From: Enterobacter asburiae
Lineage (GTDB): Bacteria; Pseudomonadota; Gammaproteobacteria; Enterobacterales; Enterobacteriaceae
Assembly (NCBI RefSeq): GCF_007035645.1
Contig: NZ_AP019632.1
Location: 310,001-374,000 of the forward strand
DNA length: 64,000 nucleotides
Direction of reading: 5' to 3'
Part shown: positions 49,836 through 59,773 of the stretch, piece after piece
How the letters are laid out: the number at the start of each line of letters is the position of its first letter
Numbering within the stretch: the stretch's first letter is position 1
Notes under the pieces: generated by a model
Database searches by the model: none
What the model was told of the DNA's origin: nothing
Seen by the model: only the letters and a program-made list of their open reading frames with translations
Made by a program: the position numbers and the translations under genes

Positions 49836-50594
49836 CTAATCCAGCACCAGCACCATCCCGTCATAGCCCGCTTCTATGCCCTGCGGCAGCGGGTTATCCA
49901 TCATCCACACGTCAAACTGATGGCTGATGTGCGTCAGGATCACCTGCGGGCAGCCAATCGCCTCGTTTAACGCAATCACGGTATTTAAGTCGCAATGGTT
50001 TCGCGGCGTTTCCTCGCGCGGTTCATGGCTGCAGTCGATAATTATTGCCTGCGGCTGGTTGTTGAGCAGGAACTTCACCGTTTTTTCCGGCAATCCGGCG
50101 GTATCGGAAAGCCAGGCCACGCGGCTGTGGGCCGATTCCAGCAAATACCCGAAGGTCAGTTTCGAATGGTTGAGCGGCAGCGGCGTGACCCGCAGACCCT
50201 GAAGCTCAAACATCACAAACGGTTCGACCGTGTGGCTGAAATCCAGAATGCCCGGGTGTTTAAACAGATCGTCGCACCCGGCTTCGTCCGGCGGACCGTA
50301 AACCGGGATCGTCGCCCCCACGCCCCAGCGCAGGGGGAACAGCCCCTGAACGTGATCCATATGGTAATGGGTGAGCAAGAACTGCTGGAAGCTGCCCGCC
50401 GGCCAGTCGTCCATCAGATGCGGAATACCGGCATCCAGCAGGGTGACGGCATCGTTGAATTTCACCACCGCGCTGCACGGGCGACGGCGATAGTTATCCT
50501 GCAGGCGCGCCCGGCGACACGCCGCGCAGTCGCAGCCAAAGACCGGCACCAGCTGGGCGCCACCCGTTCCCGTCAACGTGATGGTCAGACTCAT
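49836..50594 (-). CDS. phnP: PhnP, cyclic phosphate phosphodiesterase
   Basis: 252 residues of the metallo-beta-lactamase superfamily. The active-site motif is [12 protein letters not shown]. The extra structural zinc site of PhnP is visible as Cys21, Cys23 and Cys26 in [12 protein letters not shown]. It opens 5-phosphoribosyl 1,2-cyclic phosphate, the product of C-P lyase, to ribose 1,5-bisphosphate. Last gene of the phn operon, 9 bases after phnO. Confidence 0.95.
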   Translation of the reverse strand: MSLTITLTGTGGAQLVPVFGCDCAACRRARLQDNYRRRPCSAVVKFNDAVTLLDAGIPHLMDDWPAGSFQQFLLTHYHMDHVQGLFPLRWGVGATIPVYGPPDEAGCDDLFKHPGILDFSHTVEPFVMFELQGLRVTPLPLNHSKLTFGYLLESAHSRVAWLSDTAGLPEKTVKFLLNNQPQAIIIDCSHEPREETPRNHCDLNTVIALNEAIGCPQVILTHISHQFDVWMMDNPLPQGIEAGYDGMVLVLD

Positions 50595-50603
50595 AGCGCA
50601 CCT

Positions 50604-51038
50604 CTACAGCGGTTTGGTGAATCGGAAATGGCTCTGCGTGTATCCTTCACGAACGTAAAAACGGTGCGCGTCGGTGCGCTTCACGCTGGTGGAAAGTTCG
50701 GTCAGCTCCGCGCCGGCCTGTCGCGCTACCTCTTCCGCCCAGGCCAGCAGGTGACTTCCGACCTTTAACCCTCGCGCCTGCGGCATTACGACCAGCTCCT
50801 GGATCTCGCCGATCCAGCGCGCATGGTGCAGGTGAAACTGCATGTGCAGGCCGATCATGCCGATGACCTGTCCCTCTCTCTCCGCAAGCTGGTAGCGCAT
50901 GTTGCGATCCTGCAGGTTGGCAAGAAACCCGGCGTGGAACGCCTGATGGTCGAACTCTGCCTGCTTGAGCTCGCAGATCAGGGCGTAAACACTCTGCGCA
51001 TCGTCGGCGGTGGCGGGGCGAAGCTGGCAGTCAGGCAT
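50604..51038 (-). CDS. phnO: PhnO, aminoalkylphosphonate N-acetyltransferase
   Basis: 144 residues from ATG 51038, equal to E. coli PhnO; the open frame upstream is the shadow of phnN. GNAT fold: [31 protein letters not shown] carries the acetyl-CoA-binding RxxGxG/A-type loop (ARGLKVG). It acetylates aminomethyl- and aminoethyl-phosphonates. The start overlaps the phnN stop by 8 bases. Confidence 0.94.
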   Translation of the reverse strand: MPDCQLRPATADDAQSVYALICELKQAEFDHQAFHAGFLANLQDRNMRYQLAEREGQVIGMIGLHMQFHLHHARWIGEIQELVVMPQARGLKVGSHLLAWAEEVARQAGAELTELSTSVKRTDAHRFYVREGYTQSHFRFTKPL

Positions 51039-51579
51039 GCTGTTTCTCCTTCTGACGGATAAGCGATAAAAAGGTATCGACTGACTGTAGCAAACTTCCG
51101 TCGTTATTGAGGATGTAGCAGTCCGACGGGGCATAGCGGGCCGCACGCTCAAGCCGCAGATCGATCTCACGGGCTGATTCACGCCCCCGACTCTGCAACC
51201 GGCTGCGCAGAACGTCCGGCGAAACCTGCAGGCAGACCGGCAGCAGGGCCGCCTCATAGCGGGCGCGCGCTTGCGGCAGATGCGCACGCGAGCCGTTAAC
51301 CAGCACGTCGAACCCCGCATGCAGCCAGAGGTCGATTTCGATGCCCACGCCATAGTAATAACCGTTGGCGTGCCAGCTCAGCGCCAGCAGGTTTTGCCCG
51401 GCGCGGATGAAAAACTCCTGCTCGCTCAGGGCGATATGATTTTCGCTCCCGGCATGGGCCGCGCGGGTAATATAGCGATGCGCGACCAGCAGCTGCGGAT
51501 GTTCCCGCTGCCGTAAGGCGGACAGCAGGCTGTCTTTACCGGAACCCGAGGGCCCCATTAACCAGATGAGCCTTCCCAT
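51031..51579 (-). CDS. phnN: PhnN, ribose 1,5-bisphosphate phosphokinase
   Basis: 182 residues (E. coli 185). Guanylate-kinase-like P-loop protein: [17 protein letters not shown] at the N terminus, then RYITR and the [12 protein letters not shown] lid-like segment. It makes PRPP from ribose 1,5-bisphosphate and ATP, linking C-P lyase to nucleotide metabolism. Start overlaps phnM stop by one base; 3' end overlaps phnO by 8. Confidence 0.94.
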   Translation of the reverse strand: MGRLIWLMGPSGSGKDSLLSALRQREHPQLLVAHRYITRAAHAGSENHIALSEQEFFIRAGQNLLALSWHANGYYYGVGIEIDLWLHAGFDVLVNGSRAHLPQARARYEAALLPVCLQVSPDVLRSRLQSRGRESAREIDLRLERAARYAPSDCYILNNDGSLLQSVDTFLSLIRQKEKQHA

Positions 51580-52715
51580 CAGAACACCCTTTTTCCCTGA
51601 CGCCAGACGTGGTCGATATGAACGTGCTCGCCCTTGCGGTGGGCCAGCACCAGATCCGCGCGTTTACCCTCGGCGATTTCCCCGCGATCCTGAAGATTAA
51701 GCGCCGAGGCCGGGTTTTTCGTCACCAGGCGAATCGCCTGCGGCAGCGTAAAGCTGTTGCTCTCGTCGTCGGCCACCCGGAACGCCGCATCCAGCAGGCT
51801 GGCGGGATAGTAGTCGGATGAGAGGATATCCAGCAGACCCAGGGAGGCGAGCCTGCTTGCCGCGACGTTACCGGAATGCGATCCGCCGCGCACGATGTTT
51901 GGTGCGCCCATCAGCACGTTCATGCCGTGCCTGCGGGAGGCTTCAGCCGCTTCAAACGTGGTGGGAAATTCGGCGATCACGCTGCCAAGCTGATGGGATT
52001 CGCGCACGTGATCGTGCGTGGCGTCGTCATGGCTGGCCAGCGCGATATTGCGGTCACGACACATCGCGGCAATCCTGAGACGGTTTGGCTGCGACCACTG
52101 GGCCGCAAGCGTCAGCTGCTCTTCCTCGTAGCGGGCCATCTCCGCATCGCTGAGAGAATATTTGCCCTGATAGTATTCGCGATACTTTTCAATGTTGGCG
52201 AACTGGCGCTGCCCCGGCGAGTGGTCCATCAGGGAGACCAGCGAGACCGGCTCGCGCCCGACCAGCTTTTCAAACAGCGGCAGGGTGGTGTGGTGCGGCA
52301 GCTCGCAGCGCAGGTGGAGACGGTGCTCGGCGCGGTTGAGGCCGCGCTTTTGCGTCTCCTCCACGGCGTTGATCATCTTCTCCAGATTCTCCAGGCGATC
52401 GCCGCCGTCGCGCACGTCGCCAATCGCCACCGCGTCCAGCACGGTGGTGATGCCGCTGGCGACCATCAGCGCGTCATGGCTGCTCATCGCCGAATGGGCG
52501 GGCCAGTCGACCTTCGGGCGCGGGGTGAAAAATTTGTCCAGATTATCGGTATGCAGCTCAATCAGCCCCGGCAGCAGCCAGCCGCCTTCACCGTCCATCG
52601 CTTCAGGGGTACGGCTTTGGGTTTCGGCAAAGGCGCGAATAACGCCTTCATGGACTTCAACCGAGCCATTAACCACTTCATTTTCCAGCACCAGCCTGAC
52701 GTTATTGATAATCAT
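51579..52715 (-). CDS. phnM: PhnM, ribosyl triphosphonate diphosphohydrolase
   Basis: 378 residues, the length of E. coli PhnM. Amidohydrolase superfamily with metal ligands in [13 protein letters not shown], a central Glu/His region ([18 protein letters not shown]), and [14 protein letters not shown]. It removes diphosphate from the ribosyl-phosphonate triphosphate. Overlaps phnL by 4 bases. Confidence 0.96.
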   Translation of the reverse strand: MIINNVRLVLENEVVNGSVEVHEGVIRAFAETQSRTPEAMDGEGGWLLPGLIELHTDNLDKFFTPRPKVDWPAHSAMSSHDALMVASGITTVLDAVAIGDVRDGGDRLENLEKMINAVEETQKRGLNRAEHRLHLRCELPHHTTLPLFEKLVGREPVSLVSLMDHSPGQRQFANIEKYREYYQGKYSLSDAEMARYEEEQLTLAAQWSQPNRLRIAAMCRDRNIALASHDDATHDHVRESHQLGSVIAEFPTTFEAAEASRRHGMNVLMGAPNIVRGGSHSGNVAASRLASLGLLDILSSDYYPASLLDAAFRVADDESNSFTLPQAIRLVTKNPASALNLQDRGEIAEGKRADLVLAHRKGEHVHIDHVWRQGKRVF

Positions 52716-53392
52716 GCGTGGACCCCCATCGGGTGCAATCTGTCCGCCACGCGGCTGCGTACGGCGTCGTCGTGGAAGATCCCGACGATCGCCGCGCCGC
52801 GCGCTTTGGCCTGTTCGATCAGTTCCACCACGGCGGCGCTGTTTTTGCCGTCGAGCGAGGCGGTGGGTTCATCCAGAAGTAAAATCGGGTAGTCGACGAT
52901 AAACCCGCGGGCGATATTGACGCGCTGCTGCTCGCCGCCGGAAAAGGTCGACGGGGCGAGATGCCACAGGCGCTCCGGCACGTTGAGGCGCGTCAGCAGG
53001 CTGGCGGCTTTGGCGGCGCAGGCTTCGCGCGGCACGCCGAGATCCAGCAGCGGCTGCATCACTACGTCCAGGGCGGAGATCCGCGGGATCACCCGCAGAA
53101 ACTGGCTCACCCAGCCGATCGTCGTGCGGCGCACTTCCAGCACTTTACGCGCGGGGGCCTGCACCAGATCGACCCACTCATCATTGTGGCGAATATGAAT
53201 GTGGCCTTCGTCCGGGAGATAGTTGGCGTACAGGGAGCGTAGCAGGGTGGATTTTCCGCTGCCGGAATGGCCGTGCAGCACCACGCATTCGCCGCTGCTG
53301 ATCTCTAACGAGGCATTTTGCAGCACCGGCAGACGCACGCCGTTTTGCTGGTGGAGCACAAAGGTCTTACTTACGTTTTGTACGTGGATCAT
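52712..53392 (-). CDS. phnL: PhnL, ABC-type subunit of C-P lyase pathway
   Basis: 226 residues. ABC ATPase without a membrane partner: P-loop [16 protein letters not shown], signature [15 protein letters not shown], Walker [16 protein letters not shown]. With PhnI, PhnG and PhnH it takes part in transfer of phosphonate to the ribose of ATP; it also binds the core complex with PhnK. Confidence 0.95.
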   Translation of the reverse strand: MIHVQNVSKTFVLHQQNGVRLPVLQNASLEISSGECVVLHGHSGSGKSTLLRSLYANYLPDEGHIHIRHNDEWVDLVQAPARKVLEVRRTTIGWVSQFLRVIPRISALDVVMQPLLDLGVPREACAAKAASLLTRLNVPERLWHLAPSTFSGGEQQRVNIARGFIVDYPILLLDEPTASLDGKNSAAVVELIEQAKARGAAIVGIFHDDAVRSRVADRLHPMGVHA

Positions 53393-53401
53393 GTTGGCCT
53401 C

Positions 53402-54157
53402 TTAATTCTGCAATACGGACGACACCAGCAGCTGGGTGTACGGATGGTGTGGATCGTCGAGCACCCGGTCGGTGAGCCCACTTTCCACCACCTGGCCCTG
53501 CTTCATCACCAGCAGACGGTCCGCAAGCAGGCGCGCAACGCCCAGATCGTGGGTGACAATCACCACCGCGAGGTTCAGCTCCACCACCAGACCGCGCAGC
53601 AGGTCGAGCAGGCGCGCCTGCACGGAGACGTCCAGCCCGCCGGTGGGTTCATCCATAAACACCAGCTTCGGATGGGTGACCAGGTTGCGGGCAATCTGCA
53701 GGCGCTGCTGCATCCCGCCGGAGAAGGTCGTCGGCAGGTCGTCGATGCGCGAGGCGGGGATTTCCACTTCCTCCAGCCAGTGCTGGGCGGTAGCGCGGAT
53801 GTTGCCGTAGTGGCGCGCGCCGGTGGCCATCAGGCGTTCGCCGATGTTGCCCCCGGCAGAGACCTGACGGCGCAGGCCGTCCATCGGGTGCTGATGTACC
53901 ACGCCCCACTCGGTGCGCAGCAGGCGGCGGCGTCCGGCCTCGCTCATGCCGTACAGCGAGGCGCCCTCATACAAAATGTCGCCTTTCTGCGGCGTCAGGC
54001 GCGCGGAGATGGACTTCAGCAGGGTGGTTTTGCCGGAGCCGGACTCGCCGACGATCCCCAGCACCTCGCCCGGCCACAGCTCGAACGACACGTCGCTAAA
54101 GCCTTTGCCCGGCGCATACAGGTGAGTCAGGTTATTAACCGAAAGCAGCGGTTTCAT
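53402..54157 (-). CDS. phnK: PhnK, ABC-type subunit bound to the C-P lyase core
   Basis: 251 residues from ATG 54157; a longer frame upstream is the shadow of phnJ. ABC features: GESGSGKTTLLKSIS, FSGGMQQRLQIARNL, LVFMDEPTGGLDVSVQ. It docks on PhnJ in the C-P lyase core complex. The start overlaps the phnJ stop by 4 bases (ATGA); phnL starts 9 bases past its stop. Confidence 0.95.
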   Translation of the reverse strand: MKPLLSVNNLTHLYAPGKGFSDVSFELWPGEVLGIVGESGSGKTTLLKSISARLTPQKGDILYEGASLYGMSEAGRRRLLRTEWGVVHQHPMDGLRRQVSAGGNIGERLMATGARHYGNIRATAQHWLEEVEIPASRIDDLPTTFSGGMQQRLQIARNLVTHPKLVFMDEPTGGLDVSVQARLLDLLRGLVVELNLAVVIVTHDLGVARLLADRLLVMKQGQVVESGLTDRVLDDPHHPYTQLLVSSVLQN

Positions 54158-54999
54158 TGGCTGTTCGCCTCGCTCTGTTGGCGGCAGTAATCGGTGTCGG
54201 AGCAGACAAACATCCGTTTGCCCGTATCGTCCAGCACCACCTCGTCCAGATAGCTGTGTTTGGATCCGCAGATGGCGCACGGCTCGTCCCACTCCTGCAC
54301 CGTAAACGGGTGATCGTCGAAATCCAGGCTTTCCACGCGGGTGTAAGGCGGGACGGCGTAGATGCGCTTTTCGCGCCCGGCGCCGAAAAGCTGCAGGGCG
54401 GGCATCATGTCCATCTTCGGGTTATCGAATTTCGGGATCGGCGACGGGTCCATCACGTAGCGTCCGTTCACCTTCACCGGATAGGCGTAGGTGGTGGCGA
54501 TATGGCCGAAGCGGGCGATATCCTCATACAGCTTCACCTGCATGACGCCGTACTCTTCCAGCGCGTGCATGGTGCGGGTTTCCGTTTCGCGCGGCTCGAT
54601 AAAGCGCAGCGGCTCCGGGATCGGCACCTGGAAAATCAAAATTTGATCTTCAGTGAGCGGGGTTTCCGGGATGCGGTGACGGGTCTGGATCAGCGTTGCG
54701 TCTTCGGTTTTTTCGGTGGTATTGACGCCGGTTACGCGCTGGAAGAAGCTGCGGATCGACACGGCGTTGGTGGTGTCGTCGGCGCCCTGGTCGATGACCT
54801 TCAGCACGTCCGCCTCGCCGATCACGCTGGCGGTGATCTGAATACCGCCCGTGCCCCAGCCGTAGGGCATCGGCATTTCGCGGCCGCCGAACGGCACCTG
54901 ATAGCCCGGAATGGCCACCGCTTTTAAGATGGCGCGGCGGATCATGCGTTTGGTTTGCTCATCCAGATAGGCAAAGTTGTAGCCGCTTAAGTTAGCCAT
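54154..54999 (-). CDS. phnJ: PhnJ, carbon-phosphorus lyase
   Basis: 281 residues, equal to E. coli PhnJ. Radical-SAM type enzyme with an unusual C-terminal cluster motif: the cysteines in CAICGSKH (241, 244), then VCSDTDYC (266, 272) match the E. coli positions. It cleaves the C-P bond of ribosyl phosphonate, releasing the alkane. Overlaps phnI by 8 bases and phnK by 4. Confidence 0.97.
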   Translation of the reverse strand: MANLSGYNFAYLDEQTKRMIRRAILKAVAIPGYQVPFGGREMPMPYGWGTGGIQITASVIGEADVLKVIDQGADDTTNAVSIRSFFQRVTGVNTTEKTEDATLIQTRHRIPETPLTEDQILIFQVPIPEPLRFIEPRETETRTMHALEEYGVMQVKLYEDIARFGHIATTYAYPVKVNGRYVMDPSPIPKFDNPKMDMMPALQLFGAGREKRIYAVPPYTRVESLDFDDHPFTVQEWDEPCAICGSKHSYLDEVVLDDTGKRMFVCSDTDYCRQQSEANSQ

Positions 55000-56056
55000 T
55001 TTTGCGCTCCCGTTGCAGGCGTTTCAGCAGTTCCAGTTCGGCCTGGAAATCGACGTAGTGCGGCAGCTTGAGGTGCGAGACGAAGCCAGCGGCCTCAACG
55101 TTATCCGCGTGGGCCAGCACAAACTCTTCGTCCTGCGCCGGGCCTGCAACGTGCTCGCCGTAGTCCGGTGCCTGCAGGGCGCGGTCGACCAGCGCCATTG
55201 CCATGGCCTTGCGCTCGCCGAGGCCGAATACCAGCCCGTAGCCGCGGGTAAAGTGCGGGTCTTCGTCTTCCGGGGCGACGAAACCGTTAACCATTTCACA
55301 CTCGGTCATCAGCAGTTCGCCGACGTTCACCGCAAAACCCAGCTCTTCCGGTACGATCTCGACGTCGATGTAGCCGCTGCGAATTTCGGCCGCAAACGGG
55401 TGGTTGCGCCCGTAGCCGCGCTGGGTGGAGTAGGCCAGCGCCAGCAGATAGCCTTCGTCGCCGCGCATCAGCTGCTGCAGGCGGGACGAGCGCGAGCACG
55501 GGTAAACCGGCGGCGTGCGGGTGATGTCATCCGGCTGCGCGCCTGAATCTTCTTCCGTCTTCGCCAGGCCCTGTTTTGCCAGCAGGCTGAAGACGTGCGG
55601 AGACGGTTCCTGTTCGGCGTCGGAGGTGCTGAGCTGCGGCGATTCGCCGTTCGCCAACAGGGTAAAATCCAGCAGGCGGTGGGTGTAGTCGTAGGTGGGG
55701 CCAAGCAGCTGGCCGCCGGGAACGTCTTTATAAACGGCAGAAATGCGACGTTCCAGGCGCATCTCCGCCGTATTCACCGGCTCGCTGACCGCCAGTTTCG
55801 CGAGCGTGGTGCGGTAGGCGCGCAGCAGGAAGATGGCTTCCACGCTGTCGCCGCTGGCCTGCTTCAGGGCCAGCGCCGCCAGCTCGCGATCGGCGATGCC
55901 GCCCTCGGTCATCACGCGGTCGACGGCGAGGTTTAGCTGCTGCTCAATCTGGGCGACGCTCAGCTCGGGAAGCCGTTCATCGCCCCGTCGTCTGTGCGCC
56001 TGTAGCGCATGGGCGGCGGCGATGGCCTTCTCGCCCCCTTTGACGGCAACGTACAT
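54992..56056 (-). CDS. phnI: PhnI, C-P lyase core subunit (nucleosidase)
   Basis: 354 residues from ATG 56056, equal to E. coli PhnI ([12 protein letters not shown]). It displaces adenine from ATP and carries phosphonate onto C1 of ribose together with PhnGHL. LLGPTYDYTHRLLDFTLLANGE and TPPVYPCSRSSRLQQLMRGDEG are conserved. The start overlaps the phnH stop by one base (TGATG). Confidence 0.96.
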   Translation of the reverse strand: MYVAVKGGEKAIAAAHALQAHRRRGDERLPELSVAQIEQQLNLAVDRVMTEGGIADRELAALALKQASGDSVEAIFLLRAYRTTLAKLAVSEPVNTAEMRLERRISAVYKDVPGGQLLGPTYDYTHRLLDFTLLANGESPQLSTSDAEQEPSPHVFSLLAKQGLAKTEEDSGAQPDDITRTPPVYPCSRSSRLQQLMRGDEGYLLALAYSTQRGYGRNHPFAAEIRSGYIDVEIVPEELGFAVNVGELLMTECEMVNGFVAPEDEDPHFTRGYGLVFGLGERKAMAMALVDRALQAPDYGEHVAGPAQDEEFVLAHADNVEAAGFVSHLKLPHYVDFQAELELLKRLQRERKNG

Positions 56057-56640
56057 CAGCACACCTCCACGTGGGTGGTCCGCGGGATTGCCAGCAGGCG
56101 CTCGCCGCAGGTCAGGATCAGGTCAATGCCCAGCGGGAACGGGTGCGGGCGCTCGGTCAGCTCGTGAATGATGCACTCCGGCAGCTGCGGCGCAACCATG
56201 CGTTCGTCGGCGATGCCTGCCCCCGTGAGGCGCAGCATGCGGCCGCCGCTCAGGCTGGAAACCTGCAGGATCAGCGTGGCGCTGGTCTCCGGGGCGACGG
56301 CGCTGCCTTCGCTCAGGGCATTCAATTGCTCATGGCTGATTTGCTCGTCAGCCACGGCAAAAACCGCCTGCTGGGGCTGATCGACCAGCGGAGCGCTGGT
56401 GTGAAAACGCAGGTTCTGGCTGGCGATATCGTTCGACAGCGCGCCCGAAAGCCACACCGGTGTGTCGTTGTCGGCAAGCGTCAGCAGCACGCTGGTGGTC
56501 GCCAGGTTCAGCGGCAGCCAGCCCTGGGAGAGCTGGTGCAGCGAGACGATCACGCCCGGCTCGCTCATCGCTTTCAGCAGGCGACGAAAACTGTGTTGGG
56601 CATCCTGGACGGCCAGGGTAAAAGCAGGTTGAAGCGTCAT
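56056..56640 (-). CDS. phnH: PhnH, C-P lyase core subunit
   Basis: 194 residues, equal to E. coli PhnH. A PLP-transferase-like fold without the PLP lysine. [17 protein letters not shown] near the N terminus and [25 protein letters not shown] near the C terminus are typical. Structural dimer in the PhnGHIJ core. The phnG gene overlaps it by 4 bases. Confidence 0.95.
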   Translation of the reverse strand: MTLQPAFTLAVQDAQHSFRRLLKAMSEPGVIVSLHQLSQGWLPLNLATTSVLLTLADNDTPVWLSGALSNDIASQNLRFHTSAPLVDQPQQAVFAVADEQISHEQLNALSEGSAVAPETSATLILQVSSLSGGRMLRLTGAGIADERMVAPQLPECIIHELTERPHPFPLGIDLILTCGERLLAIPRTTHVEVC

Positions 56641-57089
56641 GCGTTGTCTCCGCGAACGAGCGTAAAGAAGTCGACCCGGCTGGTGTTCACTTCGGCCTGA
56701 CGTGCGGCAATGCGCGCGGCGCGGTCGGCTTCCAGCGGGGCAATAAGGGTTTCCATTAACGTCTGGAAATAGGGTTGTTCTTGTAAAAGCGCGTCGATCA
56801 CCGCGCAGCGCTCGGCGTGCGCTTTGTCGCGCCCCAGCACGTAGCTGTAGCCCAGCGTGCCGCTGTTCAGGCGGATTGCCGCGCGGGTGAGGGTGGCGTC
56901 TCCGGCGAAAAAGCGTTCTCCGGTGCCGCCCATGCGCGCCTGGATCTGAACGAGGCCGATCTCCGGGGCGCGAAGGGTGTCGTAGTCTGGCGTCAGGCTG
57001 AGCGCGTTCATGCGGGCAGCCAGCGCAGCAGGCTGGCTATGGGCCAGCACGCGCATCCAGCGCTGTCGGGTGGCGGTGTCGAAGTGCAT
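56637..57089 (-). CDS. phnG: PhnG, C-P lyase core subunit
   Basis: 150 residues, equal to E. coli Phn[17 protein letters not shown] opens the protein, and [20 protein letters not shown] and [25 protein letters not shown] mark the family. Small subunit of the core complex. It starts directly after the phnF stop, with no gap. Confidence 0.95.
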   Translation of the reverse strand: MHFDTATRQRWMRVLAHSQPAALAARMNALSLTPDYDTLRAPEIGLVQIQARMGGTGERFFAGDATLTRAAIRLNSGTLGYSYVLGRDKAHAERCAVIDALLQEQPYFQTLMETLIAPLEADRAARIAARQAEVNTSRVDFFTLVRGDNA

Positions 57090-57815
57090 TCAGTGCTCCA
57101 TGGTGAATTCGATCATGTCGGCGCGGGTCAGGCTGACGGAGTATTCCGTCGCGTTGATCTCGCCGTCACGGTGGTTGAGGGTGCGCACGCAGAGCAGCGG
57201 GGCCATATTGGGGATTTCGAGCACTTTGCTCTCTTTCGCCTGCGCGCGACGGGCGCTGATGCGGGTCTGGGTGCGCTTGAGCGCAATGCCGGTCGCATCC
57301 TGAAGAAAATCATGCAGCGAGCCGCTGGAGAAATGCTGGAGCACGGGCCAGAGGGCGAGGTCCGCAAAGTAATGGTCTATCTGGCATACCGCCACGCCGT
57401 TAACGCGACGCAGGGTACGCAGGTGAATGACATCGTCGCCCTCCTGAATGCCCAGCGCGTCCGCCACGTGGCTGGAGGCCGGGCGCAATACCGAGAGCAG
57501 CTTTTCGCTGGTCGGGTGGCTGCCCTGATCCAGCAGGTTCTGGCTAAAGCGCGCCTGGGCGTTCAGCGGGTAGTCGAACGGGCGCATCAGCACCAGCACG
57601 CCCACGCCCTGGCGGCGCTGGACCCAGCCGCGCTCGACCAGCTGGTCAATGGCGCGACGCAGGGTGTGGCGGTTCACTTCATAGCGGTCGGCAAGCTGCT
57701 GCTCGGCGGGCAGGTAGTCCCCGCAGCGGTAGTGCGTGCGCAGCTCCACTTCGAGCTTTGCCGCAATCTCTTGCCAGCGGGTCGGGTAACTGGTCGGATG
57801 TCTGGATAAGTGCAT
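57090..57815 (-). CDS. phnF: PhnF, GntR/HutC-family regulator
   Basis: 241 residues from ATG 57815 (MHLSRHPTSYPTRW), equal to E. coli PhnF; a TTG at 57824 is too close to the GAGG ribosome site. The N-terminal winged HTH is YLPAEQQLADRYEVNRHTLRRAIDQLVERGWVQRRQG. The C-terminal UbiC-like effector domain binds an unknown ligand. In E. coli it is not needed for phosphonate use and probably fine-tunes the operon. Confidence 0.94.
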   Translation of the reverse strand: MHLSRHPTSYPTRWQEIAAKLEVELRTHYRCGDYLPAEQQLADRYEVNRHTLRRAIDQLVERGWVQRRQGVGVLVLMRPFDYPLNAQARFSQNLLDQGSHPTSEKLLSVLRPASSHVADALGIQEGDDVIHLRTLRRVNGVAVCQIDHYFADLALWPVLQHFSSGSLHDFLQDATGIALKRTQTRISARRAQAKESKVLEIPNMAPLLCVRTLNHRDGEINATEYSVSLTRADMIEFTMEH

Positions 57816-57835
57816 AGAAAACAAAGCCTCGCTTC

Positions 57836-58615
57836 TCAGATGAAGTGCTTACGCAAACGTTGAGAGAGGAAATCCAGCAGGCTGACGGTGACGATGATGA
57901 GCACCATCAGGGCGCAGGTTTGCTGGAACTGGAAACCGCGAATCGCTTCCCACAGGGTGACGCCAATCCCGCCTGCGCCCACCATGCCGACCACGGTGGC
58001 GGAGCGGACGTTGGACTCAAAGCGGTACAGGGAGTAGGAGATCAGGAGCGGCATAACCTGCGGCAGGACGCCGTACAGGATCTCTTCGATTTTGTTGGCG
58101 CCCGTTGCGCGGATGCCTTCCACCGGGCCGGGCTCGATGGCTTCGACCGCTTCGGAGAGCAGCTTGGAAAGCACGCCGGTAGTGTGGATGAACAGCGCCA
58201 TCACGCCGGCGAACGGACCCAGGCCAACGGCGACCACGAACAGCATCGCAAAGACCATTTCATTGATGGCGCGACAGGCGTCCATCAGGCGACGCATCGG
58301 CTGGTATACCCACCACGGCACGATGTTTTCGGCACTCATCAGGCCAAAGGGAATGGAGAGAACGACGGCAAGGGCGGTGCCCCAGACGGCGATTTGCAGG
58401 GTGACCGCCATTTCGCTGAGGTAATCCTGCCACTGGCTGAAGTCCGGCGGGAAGAAGTCGGCGGCGAAGGTCGCCATGTTGCCCGCGTCTTTGAAGAGCA
58501 GTAGCGGATCCATTTCCGCGCCCTTCCAGGAGATAACCAGCACCGCCAGCAGGATGGCCCAGCTTATGAGCGAGAACCAGCTGCGCTTCGGCGGCGGGAG
58601 GGTGATGGTTTGCAT
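57836..58615 (-). CDS. phnE: PhnE, phosphonate ABC transporter permease
   Basis: 259 residues with about six membrane segments and the permease loop [33 protein letters not shown]. It is uninterrupted, unlike the K-12 phnE, which carries an 8-base duplication that silences phosphonate use. A repeat pair separates it from phnD. Confidence 0.95.
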   Translation of the reverse strand: MQTITLPPPKRSWFSLISWAILLAVLVISWKGAEMDPLLLFKDAGNMATFAADFFPPDFSQWQDYLSEMAVTLQIAVWGTALAVVLSIPFGLMSAENIVPWWVYQPMRRLMDACRAINEMVFAMLFVVAVGLGPFAGVMALFIHTTGVLSKLLSEAVEAIEPGPVEGIRATGANKIEEILYGVLPQVMPLLISYSLYRFESNVRSATVVGMVGAGGIGVTLWEAIRGFQFQQTCALMVLIIVTVSLLDFLSQRLRKHFI

Positions 58616-58634
58616 GTTGGCTCCTTTGGGTTTA

Positions 58635-58727
58635 GTCCCCTCTCCCTTGAGGGAGAGGGTTAGGGTGAGGGGGAAATGTGCGCGCTGATGCCCTCACCCC
58701 GGCCCTCTCCCACTGGGAGAGGGAGAA
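58635..58727. repeat. Inverted pair of palindromic repeats between phnD and phnE
   Basis: Left unit: CCCTCTCCC, TTGA, GGGAGAGGG, TTAGGGTGAGGGGG. Right, reversed: GTGCGCGCTGATGCCCTCAC, CCCGGCCCTCTCCC, ACT, GGGAGAGGG. It is almost the same as the pair between acs and yjcH. Inside the phn operon, it could lower expression after phnCD or protect the phnCD message. Confidence 0.88.
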
Positions 58728-58732
58728 AGGCA

Positions 58733-59749
58733 CTACTGCACCGCTTTATTCACGCTCGTCATCGCACCGAGCGCGGCGGTCAGGCGGTCGAGGTCTTCCA
58801 GCTGGGCTTCAATTGCGGCCACTTTGCTGGTCTTCTCCTCGTCCTTCAGCCCTTTGTTGTCCTTCACGCCCTGCATCTCTTTAAACAGCGCCAGCTGGCG
58901 AATCGGGACCAGCTGCAGGTCGCTTGACGGGCGGAACGGTGCCCAGCCCAGACGCGCCAGGACCGCTTTCTCTTCCGGCGTTTTGCCATAGGTCATAAAG
59001 AAGTCGTACACCTTGTCCTTGGTGCTCTCGGAGAGATTTTTACGCCAGACGATCGGGTCGCCCGGGATCAGCGGCGATTTCCAGATAACCTTGATCTCTT
59101 TCAGCTTGTCCGGCGCGGAAGTTTTCAGCTTGTCGAGGTTCTCGGTGTTGTTGGTGGCAACGTCCACCTGCTTGTTGGCCACGGCCAGGGCGTTGGTTTC
59201 GTGGCTGGCGTTCACCGTGCGTTTGAAGTCGCTGGCGGAGGCGTTGTTTTTGGCGAAGACGTAGTAGCCGGGGACAAGGTAGCCGGAGGTCGAGTTCGGG
59301 TCGCCGTTGCCGAAGGTCAGCTCTTTGCGTTTGGCGAGCATGTCGTTGAGGTTGTTGATCGGGCTGTCTTTGTTGACGATCAGCACGCTCCAGTAGCCCG
59401 GGGAGCCATCTGCCGCGACGGTCTGGGCAAAGACCTGGCCGTTCGCTCGGTCCACCGCTTCCATGGCGGAGAGGTTGCCGTACCAGGCGATGTCCACTTT
59501 ATTAAAGCGCATCCCCTGGATGATGCCCGCGTAGTCCGGGGCGAAGAAGGCGTTCACTTTGATCCCCAGCTTAGTTTCCATATCTTTCAGGAACGGTTCC
59601 CACTGAGGCTTCAGGTTCTGCTGTGATTCCGTCGAAATAATGCCGAAGTTCAGCGCTTTTTCCTGCTCTTGTGCATACGCCGGGCTTAACAGGGTGCTGA
59701 GGCTGAACATGCTGGTAAAGGCCAGCGCGGCAACGGCTTTGTAGCTCAT
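58733..59749 (-). CDS. phnD: PhnD, periplasmic phosphonate-binding protein
   Basis: 338 residues (as E. coli PhnD). The signal peptide ends near LSPAYA|Q. Type 2 binding fold: LNFGIISTESQQNLKPQWEPF, VDIAWYGNLSAMEAV (substrate loop), and FGNGDPNSTSGYLVPGYYVF with the Ser/Thr residues that grip phosphonate. It delivers a broad range of phosphonates to PhnE/PhnC. First binding gene after phnC, 24 bases downstream. Confidence 0.96.
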   Translation of the reverse strand: MSYKAVAALAFTSMFSLSTLLSPAYAQEQEKALNFGIISTESQQNLKPQWEPFLKDMETKLGIKVNAFFAPDYAGIIQGMRFNKVDIAWYGNLSAMEAVDRANGQVFAQTVAADGSPGYWSVLIVNKDSPINNLNDMLAKRKELTFGNGDPNSTSGYLVPGYYVFAKNNASASDFKRTVNASHETNALAVANKQVDVATNNTENLDKLKTSAPDKLKEIKVIWKSPLIPGDPIVWRKNLSESTKDKVYDFFMTYGKTPEEKAVLARLGWAPFRPSSDLQLVPIRQLALFKEMQGVKDNKGLKDEEKTSKVAAIEAQLEDLDRLTAALGAMTSVNKAVQ

Positions 59750-59773
59750 GTACTTTCCTCGGATCGGGTTTAA

